Numbered from the stretch's first letter, positions 8,114-15,734 are shown. The stretch is DNA of 37,241 nt from Cryobacterium sp. Y11 (GCF_002929535.1 NZ_PJJO01000041.1:1-37241); one strand, 5' to 3'. Notes: generated from the letters alone by a model not told the origin. Program-made: numbers and translations.

Positions 8114-8434
8114 TCAGTCCGCGTGGCCCACGGCTTCTGCTGCGTCTATGAAGGCGAACCATTGACCGCGCAGCGCTTCCCTCTGCGCGTGACCGACGGC
8201 CGTGAGCTCATAGACCTTGCGGGCGGGTCCAGACTCACTTTGCTCCCACCGGGCGACGATTGCTCCCGCGTCTTCGAGTCGAACCAGCGCGGGATATAGT
8301 TGCGCGCCTTTGATGGGTTGCAGTCCGGCGGACGCGAGCGATTGGGAGATGCCGTATCCGTGCCGTGGTGCGACGGAGAGAACGTTGAGAATGAGCATCG
8401 GCAGTGAGGCGCGTTGCCAGGCTGCGGTGCTCAT
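8114..8434 (-). CDS. PadR-family transcriptional regulator
   Basis: The 106-residue protein begins MSTAAWQRASLPMLILNVLS and has the PadR winged helix: APRHGYGISQSLASAG, then GAQLYPALVRLEDAGAIVARW and RKVYELTAVGHAQRE. The start codon overlaps the stop of the upstream membrane protein gene as ATGA, so the two are translationally coupled and this start is secure. PadR repressors typically control membrane or drug-response genes beside them. The paired direct boxes before 9435 are candidate operators. Confidence 0.88.
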   Translation of the reverse strand: MSTAAWQRASLPMLILNVLSVAPRHGYGISQSLASAGLQPIKGAQLYPALVRLEDAGAIVARWEQSESGPARKVYELTAVGHAQREALRGQWFAFIDAAEAVGHAD

Positions 8435-9435
8435 CGCTTCTGTGCCCATGGTCGACGGCTCCAACCCGCGACAGGGGTAACAAAAGAAGCGAGAAGGAGG
8501 AGGACCGCGATAGGGATCGTCAAATTTGCCCAACTCTGCGCCGTGATCACCAGCACTGCGCTGACGAGGGGCGAACCGATGCCGGTAAGAATCCACAGCC
8601 ACCAGAGGCTTGAGCGTGATGTTCGATTTGCGTCGGCAATCTCGCGGGCAAGCACCAGAGGGTGACCGTATTCCTCATACGCCGACGTGTCACTGGCGTC
8701 CAGAGCCTGCTTGATTTCCGCGACATGGCCCCGCGCGGTGGTTGCCGGCACCAGTCGCGCGCGCAGGCCGCCCCGCAAGCGTTGCAGCCAGTCGGTGTCG
8801 TCCCAGCTCGTGCGGAGGACCTGCTGACGCATCCGACTCGCCCACACCAGCGTGACGACGCCCGGGATGATTAGTACCACGCCCAGGAGAGGGACAGGCA
8901 CTGCGCGGGCAGCGATGTGGTCGTTGCCCAAGGCGGCTGCGGAGGCGATCCCGGCTAGGGCAATGGCGACTGCTGACGTGATCGCACCTGTCATTGCGAC
9001 CGATCGCCCCGCCGCGAAGAGTGCTCGAGCGGCGATCCAGCCGATGAACGGAATCGCGACGCTGACGGCCAGCACGAGGTGCGCAAAGTAGATGTCAGCG
9101 GACCAGCCACTGCGAAGAGCTAGCAGCGCCGCCGAGACGATACCCATGACGAGCAGAGTGCCGCCGGCGTCCTTCACAGCGTGGCGCGGACCGCCGCCTT
9201 CTGAAGTGCGCACCGTTTCAGCGGTCGTGGCAAGTTCGAGCACATCGTCTGCCGCGAGCGTGGAGGCATCGCCGAAGAGTTCGGCCGCAGGTATATCTGC
9301 TTCCCGGACGGCATTGAGCAAATCGCGCTCGCGCTCTTCGAGGGCAACGGCCGGCACATGCTTGCCCGCCGTCGACGCTCGATAGCGCGTCACCCACGCC
9401 TGGTCTGTCTCAGACCAGATATTTGTATTCCCCAT
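8431..9435 (-). CDS. Membrane protein partnered with PadR
   Basis: The 334-residue protein has a soluble N-terminal part (about residues 1-90, acidic: VALEERERDLLNAVREADIP). Paired membrane segments follow (GGTLLVMGIVSAALLALRSG, YFAHLVLAVSVAIPFIGWIA, a further Ala-rich pair), then a central cytoplasmic stretch and a C-terminal pair. No known transporter signature was recognised; such proteins often accompany PadR genes. The ATG at 9435 has AAAGGA 9 bases upstream; a TTG two codons earlier is too close to it. It is the first gene of a two-gene operon. Confidence 0.75.
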   Translation of the reverse strand: MGNTNIWSETDQAWVTRYRASTAGKHVPAVALEERERDLLNAVREADIPAAELFGDASTLAADDVLELATTAETVRTSEGGGPRHAVKDAGGTLLVMGIVSAALLALRSGWSADIYFAHLVLAVSVAIPFIGWIAARALFAAGRSVAMTGAITSAVAIALAGIASAAALGNDHIAARAVPVPLLGVVLIIPGVVTLVWASRMRQQVLRTSWDDTDWLQRLRGGLRARLVPATTARGHVAEIKQALDASDTSAYEEYGHPLVLAREIADANRTSRSSLWWLWILTGIGSPLVSAVLVITAQSWANLTIPIAVLLLLASFVTPVAGWSRRPWAQKR

Positions 9436-9449
9436 GCCCAAGCATCCTT

Positions 9450-9472
9450 TATCTAGATCGAAAAGCTATCTA
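9450..9472. promoter_or_regulatory. Candidate PadR operator/promoter
   Basis: TATCTA occurs twice (9450-9455 and 9467-9472), the first within the palindrome ATCTAGAT. Both lie just upstream of the membrane protein start, where an autoregulating PadR would bind. Inferred from position and symmetry only. Confidence 0.4.
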
Positions 9473-9520
9473 AATACAACCACAGTCGACAGGGCGATTG
9501 CAAGCACGCAGGATCCCGAC

Positions 9521-9611
9521 CGTCCCGTACAGGGTTCCCCTTTCGGGAACGGACTCAGAGCCAGCAATCGTATGCCCAGGTGTGCTGGTGGACGTCCGGC
9601 TTTAGGGGCGG
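9521..9611 (+). repeat. Dispersed palindromic repeat, long form
   Basis: This is the cleanest full copy of one subfamily. The left arm is CGTCCCGTACAGGGTTCCCC. It is followed by an inner hairpin GTTCCC-CTTTC-GGGAAC, a GGACTCAGAGCCAGCA core in which CCAGCA pairs with TGCTGG, then GGACGTCCGGCTTTAGGGG. Confidence 0.9.
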
Positions 9612-9674
9612 CACCGAACCAATTCAGTCACCTCGCCGACGACACGATCGCCATATCGATTTAAAAAGGGGAGC

Positions 9675-9705
9675 TATAATCTGAACATGTTCATCGAACA
9701 CGTTC
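9675..9705 (+). promoter_or_regulatory. Leaderless promoter with palindromic TetR boxes
   Basis: TATAAT (9675-9680) lies 6 bases before the ATG at 9687, so the transcript should begin at or next to the start codon. Two palindromes, GAACATGTTC (9683-9692) and GAACACGTTC (9696-9705), spaced 13 bases centre to centre, cover the start codon. They are likely binding sites for the encoded TetR protein. Confidence 0.55.
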
Positions 9706-10277
9706 ATTCAAGGGCTCGAGCACGCGACACGTCACGCATCAAAGTTCTGAGCGCTGCTGACGAGTTGTTTGTGCGGCACGGTTTCGCGTCCACAACCATT
9801 CGACAGATCGCCGAAAGCGCCGCGGTCAGCGTTGGAACTGTGATGGCTGTTGCCGACAAGAATGGTCTGCTCGTGGAGATCTTCGATCGGAAGATCGCCA
9901 GCATTCATACCTCGCCTTTTGACGCGCCGATCGCGCATGACCCTGCTACAGAGATCATCGACATACTCGGTTCGTTCGTACGATTCTTCGCAGCACAGCC
10001 AGATCTGGCGCGCGCTTACACTGCCATTCTTGTTGGCGGGAAACACCCGTCGGTGATCTTCGCGGAGTTGACCGGCGTACTCATAGAACAGGTGTCGGAC
10101 GTACTTATTCGCGCTGGCCACTCTGCGACAGATGCGTCCGCGACAGCCCGCATCATCCACCGCGCATATCTCGGTGAAATCTTCATCTGGGCAGGCCAGG
10201 GTAATCCGAAGCCAGACAGCACCCTGACTGAGCTCGAGAAAACGGTGCGCTACCTCGTCAACGGAAAGGCCGCCTGA
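9687..10277 (+). CDS. TetR-family transcriptional regulator
   Basis: The 196-residue protein has an N-terminal TetR helix-turn-helix: ADELFVRHGFASTTIRQIAE then SAAVSVGTVMAVADKNGLL. A typical helical ligand domain follows. The mRNA is probably leaderless, so no ribosome binding site is expected; GGGGAG is present but 13 bases away, upstream of the -10 box. The first codons lie inside two GAACNNGTTC palindromes. Its stop is one base before the next gene, so it is co-transcribed with a DoxX-like membrane protein, the probable regulated target. Confidence 0.9.
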   Translation: MFIEHVHSRARARDTSRIKVLSAADELFVRHGFASTTIRQIAESAAVSVGTVMAVADKNGLLVEIFDRKIASIHTSPFDAPIAHDPATEIIDILGSFVRFFAAQPDLARAYTAILVGGKHPSVIFAELTGVLIEQVSDVLIRAGHSATDASATARIIHRAYLGEIFIWAGQGNPKPDSTLTELEKTVRYLVNGKAA

Positions 10278-10278
10278 A

Positions 10279-10638
10279 ATGGTTCTGCTCCCCGAGCACT
10301 GGTGGCTTGAAGTTGCCCTTGCTGCAGCCCTAGCAGTCGACGTTGGCATGTCCCTCAAGCCACCAACGTTCATCCGCGACTGCTTGAACGGGGTGGGGTT
10401 CCCGCGCCAGTGGTGGTGGACGCTCATCGTTATTAAATCCCTCGCCATCACCGGACTGCTCGTAGGGCTCGCCATTCCAGGAATAGGCCTAGCAGCCACG
10501 GTTGGCGTCATCGTCTACTTCTCGTCCGCAGTCGTCGCCCACATCCGCGCTCGCTTCCTCGGAATGGAGCTATGGGTCAATTGCATGGGCTTCCTGACGC
10601 TCGCCCTCGCGACCCTGCTCTTTGGGTCACTCTTCTGA
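10279..10638 (+). CDS. DoxX-like small membrane protein
   Basis: The 119-residue protein has four hydrophobic segments: WWLEVALAAALAVDVGMSL, WWTLIVIKSLAITGLLVGL, GLAATVGVIVYFSSAVVAHI and LWVNCMGFLTLALATLLFG. The central VIKSLAITGLLVGLAIPGIG and ARFLGMELWVNC resemble DoxX_2-type proteins of actinobacteria, whose role is mostly unknown. It starts one base after the TetR stop, suggesting coupling. Confidence 0.75.
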   Translation: MVLLPEHWWLEVALAAALAVDVGMSLKPPTFIRDCLNGVGFPRQWWWTLIVIKSLAITGLLVGLAIPGIGLAATVGVIVYFSSAVVAHIRARFLGMELWVNCMGFLTLALATLLFGSLF

Positions 10639-10640
10639 CA

Positions 10641-10666
10641 CGCCCGCAGAGGGTTCGGCATACGGC
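10641..10666 (+). repeat. Dispersed palindromic repeat
   Basis: CGCCCGCAGAGGGTTCGGCA then TACGG. It lies two bases after the DoxX-like stop codon, so it may also serve as a terminator-like hairpin. Confidence 0.7.
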
Positions 10667-10776
10667 CATTGCATTCGAACCAATTTACAGGTGTCGCGCG
10701 GCGCAATCTTGGAGTTATGACGCGCACGGGCGCCGCGTTAATCATGGCCACCCGAGGGCAGAACAGCGTACCCGGC

Positions 10777-11211
10777 TCAGAGATTGGGCAGGGATCCGTA
10801 GCTGTTGTTGTAGATCTTGCCGTTTTTCGGGTGCGTGAACTTCAGCCCTGCCCACGTGTCCTCAATGCGCAGGCATGTGCTCTCGACGAGGCCGTGGTTG
10901 TATCCGATCTCGATGACCTTCGGCAGACTGAGACCTGAGCCCAGCTTCCGCGCCTTCGGCCAGGAGAGCCACAACATGCCCGACGGCTTCAGATGGAGCT
11001 TCAGTGTTGGAAAGATGTCGTGCATCTCGGATTGAGTCACGCTGAAGAAATGGATGTAGTCGAAGTCACCCTCGAGATCCTTACTGACCTCCAACTCCGG
11101 AAGCCCGATGGCCTTCAGGGTCGACGCAGGGGCGTTCACAAAGTGGGCCAGCGCGCCCTCTTTGATTCCCATCTTCTCAGCGACAGACCGAGACATGACA
11201 GCTTCGCTCAT
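10777..11211 (-). CDS. DUF3052-family protein
   Basis: The 144-residue protein matches the layout of DUF3052. It has SRSVAEKMGIKEGALAHFV at the N-terminus, DFDYIHFFSVTQSEM in the middle, LKPSGMLWLSWPKARK, and the C-terminal VESTCLRIEDTWAGLKFTHP. The function of this family is unknown. The ATG overlaps the stop of the VOC gene upstream (ATGA), so they are coupled. Both diverge from the WYL regulator. Confidence 0.85.
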   Translation of the reverse strand: MSEAVMSRSVAEKMGIKEGALAHFVNAPASTLKAIGLPELEVSKDLEGDFDYIHFFSVTQSEMHDIFPTLKLHLKPSGMLWLSWPKARKLGSGLSLPKVIEIGYNHGLVESTCLRIEDTWAGLKFTHPKNGKIYNNSYGSLPNL

Positions 11212-11606
11212 TCCCCGGAAACCTTCTTGAGCACCTCGAGATAGTGCGGGTTACACATAATCCCCAGGATATTGCCGAAAGGATCGACGACGGATGCCGT
11301 CACAAATCCTTCACTGCGGTCAGTCGGCGGTTGGTATTCGGTCGCCCCCATCGACAGCAGCTTCTCGAATGACCCCGGCAGGTCGTCCACGTGCCATTGA
11401 ATGATCTCCCCGGCCGGCCCGTCTGGCACTGGCGGCGCGTACGACGCGTCAATGATTCCAAGCTCGTGCTGATAGTCGCCAACCCTGAACTCCACATAGC
11501 CGGGCATCTGAAAGTACGCGTCGATACCCAGCAGCTCGCTGTACCACTTGCGTGCCGCCTCCAGATCGGCGGCGAAATAGCTGACGGTAGCGAAGCCTCG
11601 CAACAT
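11208..11606 (-). CDS. VOC/glyoxalase-family protein
   Basis: The 132-residue protein has the paired beta-alpha-beta repeats of the vicinal-oxygen-chelate superfamily: FAADLEAARKWYSELLGIDA, VEFRVGDYQHELGII, IIQWHVDDLPGSFEKLLSMG, and VDPFGNILGIMCNP. His and Glu residues at typical metal positions are present (QHELG, QWHVDD). Members isomerise or cleave small molecules or bind antibiotics; the substrate here is unknown. The ATG at 11606 follows GGAAGGAAAA at a good distance; an upstream GTG at 11627 is less likely. Confidence 0.85.
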   Translation of the reverse strand: MLRGFATVSYFAADLEAARKWYSELLGIDAYFQMPGYVEFRVGDYQHELGIIDASYAPPVPDGPAGEIIQWHVDDLPGSFEKLLSMGATEYQPPTDRSEGFVTASVVDPFGNILGIMCNPHYLEVLKKVSGE

Positions 11607-11691
11607 GTGATTTTCCTTCCGATTCACGTGATGCCAGTCTCCATCAGTAAAGTGCTCACCTTCTGACTACTTTGTTTGCGACAATTGACTC

Positions 11692-12636
11692 ATGCGCGCA
11701 GATCGCCTCGTCGCCACACTCCTGCTGATGCAGGCGCGGGGACGCGTGACAGCGAAGGAAGTAGCTGCTGAGTTTGAGACATCCGTCGCTACGGCGAGGC
11801 GTGATCTCGAAGCGCTGTCAGCTGCGGGAATTCCCGTGTACCCACAGGTCGGCCGTGGCGGTGGGTGGCAACTACTCGGCGGTGCTCGCACCGACCTGAG
11901 TGGGCTCACATCGGCTGAGGCGCGTGCGCTTTTCCTCCTAGTCGGGCCAGCCGCGTCCGTAGTCCCAGAGGCCAAGTCGGCGCTCCGCAAGCTTGTACAC
12001 GCCCTTCCCGACAGCTTTAGAACGGATGCCGAAGCGGCGGCAGAGGCCGTCGTGCTTGACCCCGCGCGGTGGGGCCGGCCCCACCGCGCACAGCCACCAC
12101 TCGTGACCGAACTCCAGGCCGCTGTCATACAGCGCCGGAAGGTACGCCTGAGCTACCGGGGTTGGGACCGCGACCCGGTCGAAAGACTCTGCGACCCGTG
12201 GGGCCTGGTCGAGAAGAGCGAGGTGTGGTACCTACTCGGCGGCGTGGATGGCGCCCAGCGCACATTTCGCATCGAACGGATCATCTGGGCAGTTGTCACA
12301 GAAGATCCCGCCGACCGCCCGGACGACTTCGACCTCGCAGAGGCATGGGATATCGTCGTACGCGACGTGAACGAGCAGCGCGAGAGCGCATCCACGATCG
12401 TGGTCACAAATACCGCGATATTGCCCTTCCTGCGTGAACAATTCGGCGAGCTGGCAGTGGAGGACACCGCGATCGACGACCATCGAGCCAGGGTCCGAAT
12501 CAGTGCGCCGGCCGAAATCATGCTCGCACGCGGCCTCGCTGGATGGGGTGAATACATTGACGTTCTCGAGCCGGCATCCGTGCGCTCGGAACTCGTGCGC
12601 CTCGGCGCCGCGCTCGTGGAGCGCAATGGGCCGTAG
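11692..12636 (+). CDS. WYL-domain transcriptional regulator (YafY type)
   Basis: The 314-residue protein starts with a DeoR-like winged helix (RADRLVATLLLMQARGRVTA, then ETSVATARRDLEALSAAGIPV). A WYL domain follows (LSYRGWDRDPVERLCDPWGL, then SEVWYLLGGVDGAQRTFRIERI) and a C-terminal extension. WYL domains sense ligands, often nucleic acids or nucleotides. It is divergent from the VOC-DUF3052 operon, with only about 85 bases between starts, so it probably regulates that pair. Confidence 0.9.
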   Translation: MRADRLVATLLLMQARGRVTAKEVAAEFETSVATARRDLEALSAAGIPVYPQVGRGGGWQLLGGARTDLSGLTSAEARALFLLVGPAASVVPEAKSALRKLVHALPDSFRTDAEAAAEAVVLDPARWGRPHRAQPPLVTELQAAVIQRRKVRLSYRGWDRDPVERLCDPWGLVEKSEVWYLLGGVDGAQRTFRIERIIWAVVTEDPADRPDDFDLAEAWDIVVRDVNEQRESASTIVVTNTAILPFLREQFGELAVEDTAIDDHRARVRISAPAEIMLARGLAGWGEYIDVLEPASVRSELVRLGAALVERNGP

Positions 12637-12806
12637 GCCCGGGACCAACCGCACTCACAATGCTCGTTGAGCGTTCGGTTTGCGGAACTCTCTTCCATTA
12701 GCGCGGCAGACCGATCAGATAGCTATTTAGCCGTTCCACACGATCACGGTGTCGGGCATACACCGACTATCTCGCAGGTCGCTCCGTTGGCAGGAGACAG
12801 GTGCTG
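12637..12806. other. Intergenic, degenerate repeat
   Basis: It contains a weak repeat-like segment at 12665-12687 (GAGCGTTCGGTTTGCGG). No gene is visible between the WYL regulator and the SdpI-like protein, which converge here. Confidence 0.35.
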
Positions 12807-13145
12807 TCATCCAGCATGATTCGCGGGATGTTGGATGCCATGTACGCCGCGTGTCCACGCCCAGAGCAATCCAGCCACTAGGACCGTTAGACCGAAGCCA
12901 GCTGATGCGCTGCTCTCGACAATTCCTGCCGGATAAAGAAGCCAGCAACCGGCCACTGCCACCGTTGTGACAGCCAGAGGGACGAGAGCCCGTCGATGGA
13001 CCGTGTTCCACGTTTTTCGGGACTGGAGGGTTGTATTCGTGCGTACTCCAATGACTCGGTTCGGTGGAATCACTCCGAACGCGCAGAGCGAGACGATGAG
13101 CAAGGAAAAGAGTGAGGCTATTACAGCAACGAGACTCAAAAGCAT
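12807..13145 (-). CDS. SdpI-family membrane protein
   Basis: The 112-residue protein has three hydrophobic segments. Between the first and second lies the SdpI signature, IPPNRVIGVRTNTTLQSRKT then WNTVHRRA. In Bacillus, SdpI is the immunity protein against the SdpC toxin, and the wider family is common and mostly untested. No toxin partner is seen here, so an immunity role is only a family-based possibility. The ATG at 13145 has AAGAGAGTG upstream. Confidence 0.8.
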   Translation of the reverse strand: MLLSLVAVIASLFSLLIVSLCAFGVIPPNRVIGVRTNTTLQSRKTWNTVHRRALVPLAVTTVAVAGCWLLYPAGIVESSASAGFGLTVLVAGLLWAWTRGVHGIQHPANHAG

Positions 13146-13170
13146 TTTCGTTTCACTCTCTTCTTAGGGT

Positions 13171-13199
13171 GTCCGTTCGCGGGTTCGCACCAGTACGGT
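13171..13199 (+). repeat. Dispersed repeat, diverged
   Basis: GTCCGTTCGCGGGTTCGCAC then CAGTACGG matches the left arm, GGGTTC loop and TACGG of the family. It lies between two minus-strand membrane protein genes. Confidence 0.5.
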
Positions 13200-13225
13200 G
13201 TTATCGGCGCTGCATTCACTCGACC

Positions 13226-13543
13226 TTATTCGTTCTCTCGTGCAGCGCATTGCCGTTTCGCGCGTCTGTACATGATGGTTCCCACGAACGCGAGGACAAG
13301 TGCCGTAGGCAGCCAAGTGAAGAGAAGGTAAGGTCCGAGGATTGCGAAATACGGTTCGTTGGAAGTGGCTGATTTGACCCAGATTCCGATGAGGACACCG
13401 ACAAACAGTGCCACTTGCATCCCCACAAACACATTGATCATTGCACGTGGATCGTTGAGGCGCCCGAGTGGCACCTGATGTTTTCTGGTCACGATAAACG
13501 CACCCTGTCCCCAGTGAGAACTTGCTGATTGTGAGCTGTGCAC
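13226..13543 (-). CDS. Two-helix membrane protein, unknown
   Basis: The 105-residue protein has two hydrophobic segments (MINVFVGMQVALFVGVLIGIW and FAILGPYLLFTWLPTALVLAF). A basic N-terminal region precedes them (IVTRKHQVPLGRLNDPRA) and a basic tail follows (MYRRAKRQ). The GTG at 13543 has GAGGGG at 5-6 bases, a good ribosome binding site. No family was recognised. Confidence 0.55.
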   Translation of the reverse strand: MHSSQSASSHWGQGAFIVTRKHQVPLGRLNDPRAMINVFVGMQVALFVGVLIGIWVKSATSNEPYFAILGPYLLFTWLPTALVLAFVGTIMYRRAKRQCAARENE

Positions 13544-13923
13544 CGTAGCCCCTCATTAGCCCAAGAGGGCCCGAGCGTTCTAGAAGTCATGAATATTCTT
13601 CGTCGGGGAGATAGATGAAATTGTCAGAGCTACCATTTGCCGTCATCGGGCAGACAGGCAATCGCAACTATTTGCTTTTGGGCTCCGGCCATCACCACGA
13701 TATCGGACACGTGTTGTGTCGATGATTCGCCCCGGCGGCGTCACGGAGCGGCTGCCCACATCGGGCAACCGGTTCGACAACTCGAATGAGGAAGCCCGTG
13801 AAGCAGGAGACGTCGTGAGGAAGCATCGCTTTGGTCCTGTCCACACAGTCGACTCGCTGGCACACGTCGTCCCGTTGAGGGTTGCCCTTGCGGTCGTGCC
13901 CGGGATGGCCAAGGCCGATCTCT
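13544..13923. other. No convincing gene; contains one repeat
   Basis: Open frames on both strands here look like composition artefacts and match no family I recognise. The only structure seen is the repeat at 13869-13893. Confidence 0.45.
13869..13893 (+). repeat. Dispersed palindromic repeat
   Basis: GTCCCGTTGAGGGTTGCCC then TTGCGG, in the standard orientation. Confidence 0.65.
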
Positions 13924-14247
13924 TTAGAGAAGTTGGCTCCACGCCACTTCGTGTTGGAGCTGTCCGGTTTCTGTAGAGAGCCGCACCCGATGCGTCGACG
14001 CGAGAGCGATCGCGAGTTCGCTCGTGTCCGCCGAAACGAATCCGACGTTTTGCCAGAACGGGCCGGATCGTCGGCTGATGAGCCAGGCTCGAGTTGCTTC
14101 GGATTCGGCGGCTCGGTCGAGCGCGAAGCGCGCTAATTGGAGGCCCATGCCGAGACCTCTGAGTGCCGGAGCGGCGGCGACGCTGCGAATGAGAACGTGT
14201 TCGTTGTCATGGCTGCGCTCGTAGCCCGTGCTGGCGACGATGCGCCC
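13924..14247 (-). pseudogene. GNAT acetyltransferase, C-terminal fragment
   Basis: The frame reads GRIVASTGYERSHDNEHVLI then RSVAAAPALRGLGMGLQLAR, which is the GNAT acetyl-CoA-binding region (R-S-V-A-A-A-P and R-G-L-G-M-G). It then reads ESEATRAWLISRRSGPFWQN and VGFVSAD. The N-terminal third is absent, and a TGA lies upstream in frame. The homologous sequence stops at 14247, exactly where a plus-strand antitoxin-like fragment begins. Confidence 0.7.
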
Positions 14248-14417
14248 GGGACATCATTGACACTGCCCGCGGGGCCTTCGTCGTCAATCAGCCTGGGCGA
14301 ATACTCACCGAGATCAAAGCTTGGCAGAACACCGCGGAGGCGGTCGCTGCAGGCTGGAGCCAGGATGAACCCGATTGGTTGCGCGAACCGGTGGCGGTCA
14401 CGAAGCCCCGCTTCTAG
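14247..14417 (+). pseudogene. Antitoxin-like fragment, N-terminus missing
   Basis: The frame RDIIDTARGAFVVNQPGRIL then TEIKAWQNTAEAVAAGWSQD ends with EPDWLREPVAVTKPRF and TAG at 14415. It resembles the middle and C-terminus of Phd/YefM-type antitoxins, and the RelE-like toxin follows directly. No start codon exists in this frame before the junction with the GNAT fragment, so the N-terminal DNA-binding part seems to be lost. Family assignment is tentative. Confidence 0.5.
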
Positions 14418-14467
14418 TGTCTCCGAAGAAGGGTTCCGTTTCTCGGCCACTTAGATCATCGGAATTC

Positions 14468-14755
14468 GTGATCGAGCACACCACGAGTCAAGCCACAACC
14501 GGATGGCGCGACATCGTCGCGACCCAGAAAAGCTCCGCTGCGGATGCCTGGGACCGGCTCACGAAGGCACCCAATCAATCAGACCCCAAGTGTCACCAGC
14601 TCAAGGGTCCACTGGCAACGATCGTTCGCGACGGCATCGCCCACGATCAATGGCAATATGAACTCTCCGGTGGGGCACGTATCTGGTTCTACATTGATGG
14701 CAAAACAGTAAAGATCGTCAACGTGTTCACGAAGCACCCCAACCAAACGAGGTAG
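14468..14755 (+). CDS. RelE-like toxin
   Basis: The 95-residue protein begins at GTG (VIEHTTSQATTGWRDIV). It has a helical middle (AADAWDRLTKAPNQSDPKCH then QLKG) and the closing strands WQYELSGGARIWFYIDGKTV then KIVNVFTKHPNQTR. That last block is typical of actinobacterial RelE/ParE-like toxins whose C-terminus carries a His before Pro. The longer frame from 14375 has an unlikely N-terminus. Its antitoxin partner appears truncated, so the toxin may be inactive or tolerated in another way. Confidence 0.6.
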   Translation: MIEHTTSQATTGWRDIVATQKSSAADAWDRLTKAPNQSDPKCHQLKGPLATIVRDGIAHDQWQYELSGGARIWFYIDGKTVKIVNVFTKHPNQTR

Positions 14756-14799
14756 GTGCCGGCGTTCACGACCGCCACTTCATCGGCTTTCCATCACCT

Positions 14800-14830
14800 G
14801 TCCCGTAAGGGGTTCCGCTCGCGGTACGGG
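14800..14830 (+). repeat. Dispersed palindromic repeat
   Basis: GTCCCGTAAGGGGTTCCGC then TCGCGGTACGGG, with CCCGTA pairing with TACGGG. Confidence 0.8.
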
Positions 14831-14988
14831 CGCAACTGGGCTAGTCGCGTGGTTTAGTCTCCATGAACTGAAAAGGATATTGGCAGCACATCAACCCGAA
14901 TGGCGACTACACCTGGAACAAACCCCGCCACCCCGTCGACGGAAACAGCGATGACTTCGCCGACCCTCGGCGTGTTACGTATTCTGTT

Positions 14989-15015
14989 TCGTAAGCCGCC
15001 CCCTTGTACGGGACG
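14989..15015 (-). repeat. Dispersed repeat, inverted copy
   Basis: Read on the minus strand it gives CGTCCCGTACAAGGGGGC then GGCTTACGA. It is the only clear copy in the opposite orientation. Confidence 0.65.
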
Positions 15016-15050
15016 AAACGTGGCCACCGCGGTGTTCTTCTTTAGATGGC

Positions 15051-15248
15051 CTACTTCTTTAGGTCTTCGTCATTTGTGTCCGCAAGTAGCAGATCCATCT
15101 GCAGATTCTTGGCCAGAGTATAAGCGCGGAGTGCTTGGGTTGCAACGAGTATCAATCGCCCAAGCAAAGCTAAAAGCACGAAGCAGACGATATATGCTGC
15201 GACTATTCCGGCCATTGCGGCGACGCCGTAGAAATTGTATGAATACAT
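15051..15248 (-). CDS. Small single-pass membrane protein, unknown
   Basis: The 65-residue protein has one long hydrophobic helix (MAGIVAAYIVCFVLLALLGR then LILVATQAL). A charged tail follows (YTLAKNLQMDLLLADTNDED). The pattern of a membrane helix plus acidic tail resembles small actinobacterial hypothetical proteins. No ribosome binding site is clear. It could be a non-functional frame. Confidence 0.45.
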   Translation of the reverse strand: MYSYNFYGVAAMAGIVAAYIVCFVLLALLGRLILVATQALRAYTLAKNLQMDLLLADTNDEDLKK

Positions 15249-15339
15249 AATTCAACGCTAGTTGATAACGGCTTCCGAAATTTCAAGTCTGATGAATACT
15301 ATTTTTTGCCCGGACTCGATATCGACACTCTCGCAACAA

Positions 15340-15488
15340 AGCGACGCTCTCTACTTGATGCGACTCGCGCCGGCAGCAAGGTGCAAAGTGCAAAGGACTG
15401 CGCTCAAGGGTGGCTTGGCGAGGTGAACCGACCTGGACGAAGCGATATGCACCTGCACGGATGCCGATCCACTCCGGGCCTACACTAA
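15340..15488 (+). pseudogene. Decayed second copy of the GNAT at 5838-6366
   Basis: LYLMRLAPAARCK here parallels LYYRLAPAAWGK there. The sequence then jumps at a GCAAAG microhomology to CAAAGGACTGC, skipping about 100 bases. The remaining tail and 3' flank match 6266-6430 base by base with scattered changes, up to and including the following dispersed repeat. Confidence 0.65.
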
Positions 15489-15543
15489 TCGCCCTCCAAG
15501 TTCCCAATGATCAAAGAGGAAAGACGCGCAACTTAGGAACCCT

Positions 15544-15570
15544 CGTCCCGTAGGGGTTCCCCATACGGGC
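15544..15570 (+). repeat. Dispersed palindromic repeat
   Basis: CGTCCCGTAGGGGTTCCCCA then TACGGGC. It directly follows the decayed GNAT, as in the copy at 6423. Confidence 0.85.
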
Positions 15571-15734
15571 GCGATCGAGGACTCTTCCGTGAATCCACGT
15601 TGAAGAGCACTTTCGTATGCGACCAAGGTCATGGGAACGGTTACTGCTCACACGCTTGCGAGATATTCGTGCTGGTATGCAGGGTAAAGAAGTCCTGTGA
15701 AGTCTCCATCGGGGATCAGTCGATGATCACCAAT

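Larger units (their letters stand above)
14758..15050. other. Intergenic with two repeats
   Basis: No gene is seen. It holds one plus-oriented repeat (14800-14830) and one inverted repeat copy (14989-15015). Confidence 0.5.
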
